Below, piece by piece: positions 61,767 to 64,000 of a DNA stretch of 64,000 nt. The position numbers and the translations under genes were made by a program. Each line of letters begins with the position of its first letter. Position 1 is the first letter of the stretch. The stretch is taken from contig JBEBHP010000004.1 of assembly GCA_040080835.1 (NCBI GenBank), forward strand, positions 124,001 to 188,000, written 5' to 3'. The notes beneath the pieces were generated by a model. That model was given only the letters and a program-made list of their open reading frames with translations. It had not been told where the DNA came from and searched no databases. The DNA comes from SZUA-430 sp040080835 (GTDB lineage: Bacteria > Pseudomonadota > Alphaproteobacteria > Micropepsales > Micropepsaceae).

Positions 61767-62633
61767 TTACGCCTTTGTGAGTCTTTCGATCCAGGCAGGC
61801 AACGCGAATGCTGCCCGGTGAATAGCAGGAGTGTAGTAGTCCGTTGCTATGCGCGAGGCGGCGAAATTGGCTTCCAGGCTGGTCCACCTGGCTGGGTTGC
61901 CAAGAATGGCGTCGTTTGAAACCCAAGTCAGGGCCATGAACCCTCCGATGTAGCTCGGGACGACGGCCAGGTACACGCCACAGTACCGGAACGTCTTCTG
62001 CATTTGCTTCAGCGTGCCGGTAAGTTCCTCTGGCTGGAAGAACGGAACGCCGTTCTGGAATACTGCAAAACCACCCGGAGCCATCGCATCCTTGACGCGT
62101 TCATAAAATTTGTCACCAAAGAGTACTTCCGCAGGACCTACTGGATCGGGGCGGTCCGCGATGATCAAGTCGAAGCGGCGCTGATTGGCCTTGTCAGCCA
62201 AAAACACAAAGGCATCTTCGATCTGAACCTTCAGGCGAGGGTCCGCGAACGCTGCAGCATTTACATCGCTCAAATGGCGCCGCGACAAATCGACCACCTT
62301 CTCGTCGATCTCCACGTTGAAAACAGTCTTAACACCCCGGTGCTTGAGAGCTTCCTCCGCAATTGCCATGTCGCCCCCGCCGGCGATCATGACTTCTTGT
62401 ACATTGCCGTGCTCGAGCATTGGCAAGTGGGTCAACATCTCGGAGTAACCACACTCGTCACGGGTCGTCAGCTGAACGATGTCATCCAGCACCAGAACCC
62501 GTCCGTTGCGCATGCTGTCGAAGATCCTGATGTTCTGAAATTGGCTCTTTTCCTCGACAATTGGCGAACCAGAGAGCTCGATTGTTTGGGAGAATCCTGA
62601 GTGGAGTTTCTCCAAAAAGGTGTTCGTCGTCAT
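61767..62633 (-). CDS. speE: Polyamine aminopropyltransferase (spermidine synthase), 288 aa
   Basis: A class I methyltransferase-fold enzyme that moves the aminopropyl group from decarboxylated SAM to putrescine. The motif MLTHLPML is followed by GGGDMAIAEEALKH (usually GGGDGG), then VEIDEKVVDL, and ADRPDPVGPAEVLFGDKFYE with the Asp gate. The G to M change next to the Asp is unusual, yet the rest is intact. It is divergent from speD across 338 bases. The two give the full SAM-decarboxylase/spermidine synthase branch. Confidence 0.87.
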   Translation of the reverse strand: MTTNTFLEKLHSGFSQTIELSGSPIVEEKSQFQNIRIFDSMRNGRVLVLDDIVQLTTRDECGYSEMLTHLPMLEHGNVQEVMIAGGGDMAIAEEALKHRGVKTVFNVEIDEKVVDLSRRHLSDVNAAAFADPRLKVQIEDAFVFLADKANQRRFDLIIADRPDPVGPAEVLFGDKFYERVKDAMAPGGFAVFQNGVPFFQPEELTGTLKQMQKTFRYCGVYLAVVPSYIGGFMALTWVSNDAILGNPARWTSLEANFAASRIATDYYTPAIHRAAFALPAWIERLTKA

Positions 62634-62971
62634 CGTCGTCTCCTGTCAGGAAAAGTGGTGAACAGCCGAGCGTGCGATGAACTGGCTGGTTCAGAACTGG
62701 CACTCGCAAGTAGCGCGCGGCGCGCTCCTATAAGTCTGTCGACTCATTGACGCAATGTAATATTTCGGGGTGCTGCTATCGGCGTCTGCCACTCATCAAG
62801 ATTTATTTTACCCCGAGGGTCCAAAAAAACTTGCATGGGGGGCGCGCGCACTTATATTTCGCTCCCTCCGCAATTCTGGTGTGACTCACCGTGAGGCGGC
62901 TGGGCGACGCGAGTTCCGCGTCAGCTGGTCAATAGGGTGCAACGCTCTTCTGTTGAGATAGGCGAACCGGT
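62634..62971. promoter_or_regulatory. speE-speD divergent intergenic region with small hairpin
   Basis: A gene-free stretch of 338 bases holding promoters of two divergent polyamine genes. A perfect 6-bp hairpin (GACGCG, loop AGTTC, CGCGTC) lies at 62906-62922, about 50 bases before the speD start, within a GC-rich leader that includes other small inverted repeats (CTCAC and GTGAG). It may form a folded speD leader. No riboswitch family is recognised, so this is speculative. Confidence 0.35.
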
Positions 62972-63457
62972 ATGGCTTTACCTGCACGCAAGAGAACGGC
63001 TCTCGTAGTAACGCAGTTCCCAGAGAACCGCGCCAGACCGAAGTCCGTTCCGGTTCCTAATCCCCCTGGGGAAGCGGACGAAGATCGCAAAGACTACTTC
63101 ATCACCCGCAACGGCGTAACGTTCGCGGGCAGTCATCTCCACATCGACCTTTGGGATGCTCAAGACTTGGACGACGAAGCCAAGATCGAGCAGGCCATGA
63201 AGGACAGTGTGACGGCTGCCGGAGCTACGCTGTTGCATATTCACCTGCACAAATTTTCGCCGAACGGCGGGGTGTCGGGTGTGGCTGTCCTTTCGGAAAG
63301 CCATATCTCGGTCCACACTTGGCCGGAAAAGGGTTTCGCTGCATTTGACGTGTTCATGTGTGGTGCGGCCCAGCCTACAAAGGCGATTGAAGTGCTTGAG
63401 GCAGCTTTCAAGCCCAAGCGCATTGTGGTTGGTGAGCACAAGCGCGGAATCGTTTAA
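62972..63457 (+). CDS. speD: S-adenosylmethionine decarboxylase proenzyme (prokaryotic class), 161 aa
   Basis: A pyruvoyl enzyme of polyamine biosynthesis. The cleavage site is LSESHISVHTWPEKG, where the Ser of ESHIS becomes pyruvate. The LHIHLHKFSPNGGVSGVAV and FDVFMCGAA segments complete the family signature. An N-terminal extension of about 45 residues (basic, then VPVPNPPGEADED) is longer than the roughly 125-residue Bacillus form. The ATG at 62972 is the first of the frame. The strong hairpin at 63502 ends the transcript. Confidence 0.92.
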   Translation: MALPARKRTALVVTQFPENRARPKSVPVPNPPGEADEDRKDYFITRNGVTFAGSHLHIDLWDAQDLDDEAKIEQAMKDSVTAAGATLLHIHLHKFSPNGGVSGVAVLSESHISVHTWPEKGFAAFDVFMCGAAQPTKAIEVLEAAFKPKRIVVGEHKRGIV

Positions 63458-63501
63458 CGGCCACGCGCGCTCAGCTGAGCTTTATGTGTATTCAGCAAGT
63501 T

Positions 63502-63532
63502 GGCCGCCCAGGTGACCCTGGGCGGCCTTTTT
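63502..63532 (+). terminator. Rho-independent terminator after speD
   Basis: A perfect 11-bp inverted repeat (GGCCGCCCAGG, loop TGAC, CCTGGGCGGCC; 63502-63527) is followed at once by five T (63528-63532). It stands 44 bases after the speD stop. Confidence 0.93.
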
Positions 63533-63671
63533 CTTGCGTGGACCTGGAATTAATCATGGCTTCACCATTTCCCGCGTCCTCCACTTAGGCTTTACTGACT
63601 ACTCGCTCCTTAAATTGAGCAGCCCGGCCCTACAGTCCCCAACAGGTCCATGTTCATGGTGCACGCGCACA

Positions 63672-64000
63672 ATGCCAGCTGATCGTCTCGACGCCATCGT
63701 GTTAGGCGCTGACATTGAGGGACTGTTTGCAGCAGTGTCTCTGGCGAGTGCTGGCAAGTATGTAGCGGTCTTCGAGACCAACTCAACGGACGCCGACGAT
63801 TCTGCGGGTCAGGACAGTTTCGCAAGCCTGGCAGCTGTTGAGGAACTGGATCTCATATCACACGGAGTCAGGTTGGGGGCGCCCCCCGCTATTGTGGGAA
63901 TTGCGCAAGATCAGTCGTTGGTACTTTGGCCGGCGCAGGATGCTGCACAAGCAAGTATTGCGCTGGTTTCGCAACGTGACGCTGACGCTTATGAAGGATT
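63672..64000 (+). CDS. Partial CDS, N-terminus of probable FAD-dependent oxidoreductase
   Basis: From the ATG at 63672 the frame is open to the end of the window (109 codons). It starts MPADRLDAIVLGADIEGLFAAV, then SLASAGKYVAVFE. That is a beta-alpha-beta nucleotide-binding fold with a G-x-D-x-x-G-type turn and a Glu ending the second strand, as in phytoene-desaturase-like and NAD(P)/FAD-binding proteins. The usual GxGxxG is altered to GADIEG. Type cannot be fixed from this fragment. It sits after the speD terminator, so it has its own promoter. Confidence 0.6.
   Translation, partial: MPADRLDAIVLGADIEGLFAAVSLASAGKYVAVFETNSTDADDSAGQDSFASLAAVEELDLISHGVRLGAPPAIVGIAQDQSLVLWPAQDAAQASIALVSQRDADAYEG

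Noticed and set aside
62634..62971. A known SAM or polyamine riboswitch upstream of speD/speE
   Set aside because: No consensus element of a known class could be recognised by eye. Only small hairpins are visible.
1..64000. tRNA genes and CRISPR arrays
   Set aside because: No cloverleaf-like segment with a TTC loop and no regularly spaced repeats were seen in the gaps between genes.

Overview
The window reads as chromosomal DNA of a Gram-negative alphaproteobacterium. Evidence: an outer-membrane autotransporter, a GlnE adenylyltransferase, an RNase D gene (rnd) divergent from aspS, PimC/PimD-type and glutaryl-CoA acyl-CoA dehydrogenases, and a SpeD/SpeE polyamine branch. Order and genus cannot be fixed from the sequence alone. 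Genes are densely packed on both strands. No tRNA, rRNA, CRISPR array, transposase or integrase was recognised.

Layout. 1-2.5 kb: the end of an unknown gene, a small hypothetical, a LOG-family protein and a two-span membrane protein. 2.6-4.8 kb: an autotransporter, separated from the preceding gene by a strong hairpin terminator. 5.0-8.5 kb: one minus-strand operon with a DUF4153 membrane protein, four tiny two-span membrane proteins (at least three of them paralogues) and a permuted NlpC/P60-like hydrolase. 9.0-14.4 kb: an apparent insertion carrying a large secreted Cys-patterned protein and a subtilisin that share the same roughly 200-residue C-terminal module. This insertion lies between the intact 3' end of a Tes-like radical SAM gene and a diverged, displaced copy of that same 3' end. 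14.4-22.6 kb: the radical SAM gene, then a transglutaminase/DUF2126 - circularly permuted ATP-grasp/alpha-E - transglutaminase operon of the amidoligase type. 22.6-24.1 kb: a DUF1289 / MOSC / Lgt-like operon.

24.2-38.7 kb is a lipid and acyl-CoA catabolic zone: a PimC/PimD-type dehydrogenase pair, a serine hydrolase divergent from a TetR regulator with a palindromic operator between them, a sensor kinase, a crotonase, a GNAT protein, an ABM-fold protein, a second PimC-like dehydrogenase, two SDRs, an HPP membrane protein, and two divergent citrate-synthase homologues, one with an N-terminal DNA-binding helix-turn-helix. 38.8-42.9 kb: MBL hydrolase, RNase D, aspS. 42.9-49.7 kb: envelope and hypothetical genes, including a sulfotransferase fused to a long coiled coil, an M23 peptidase, a lipoprotein and two paralogous secreted proteins ending in PWFNKC. 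49.7-54.9 kb: glutaryl-CoA dehydrogenase, a VOC protein and glnE.

54.9-57.2 kb holds a probable murein-recycling pair (Mpl-like ligase and LD-carboxypeptidase). 57.2-60.0 kb holds a PotABC-type importer without a binding protein. 60.3-63.5 kb has a GST, a HAD phosphatase, spermidine synthase and AdoMet decarboxylase, with a strong terminator after speD. The window ends inside a flavoprotein-like gene. The most unusual elements are the 9.0-14.4 kb insertion and its uncharacterised protease/companion pair, the bacterial Tes-like radical SAM protein beside the amidoligase operon, and the array of tiny membrane proteins.
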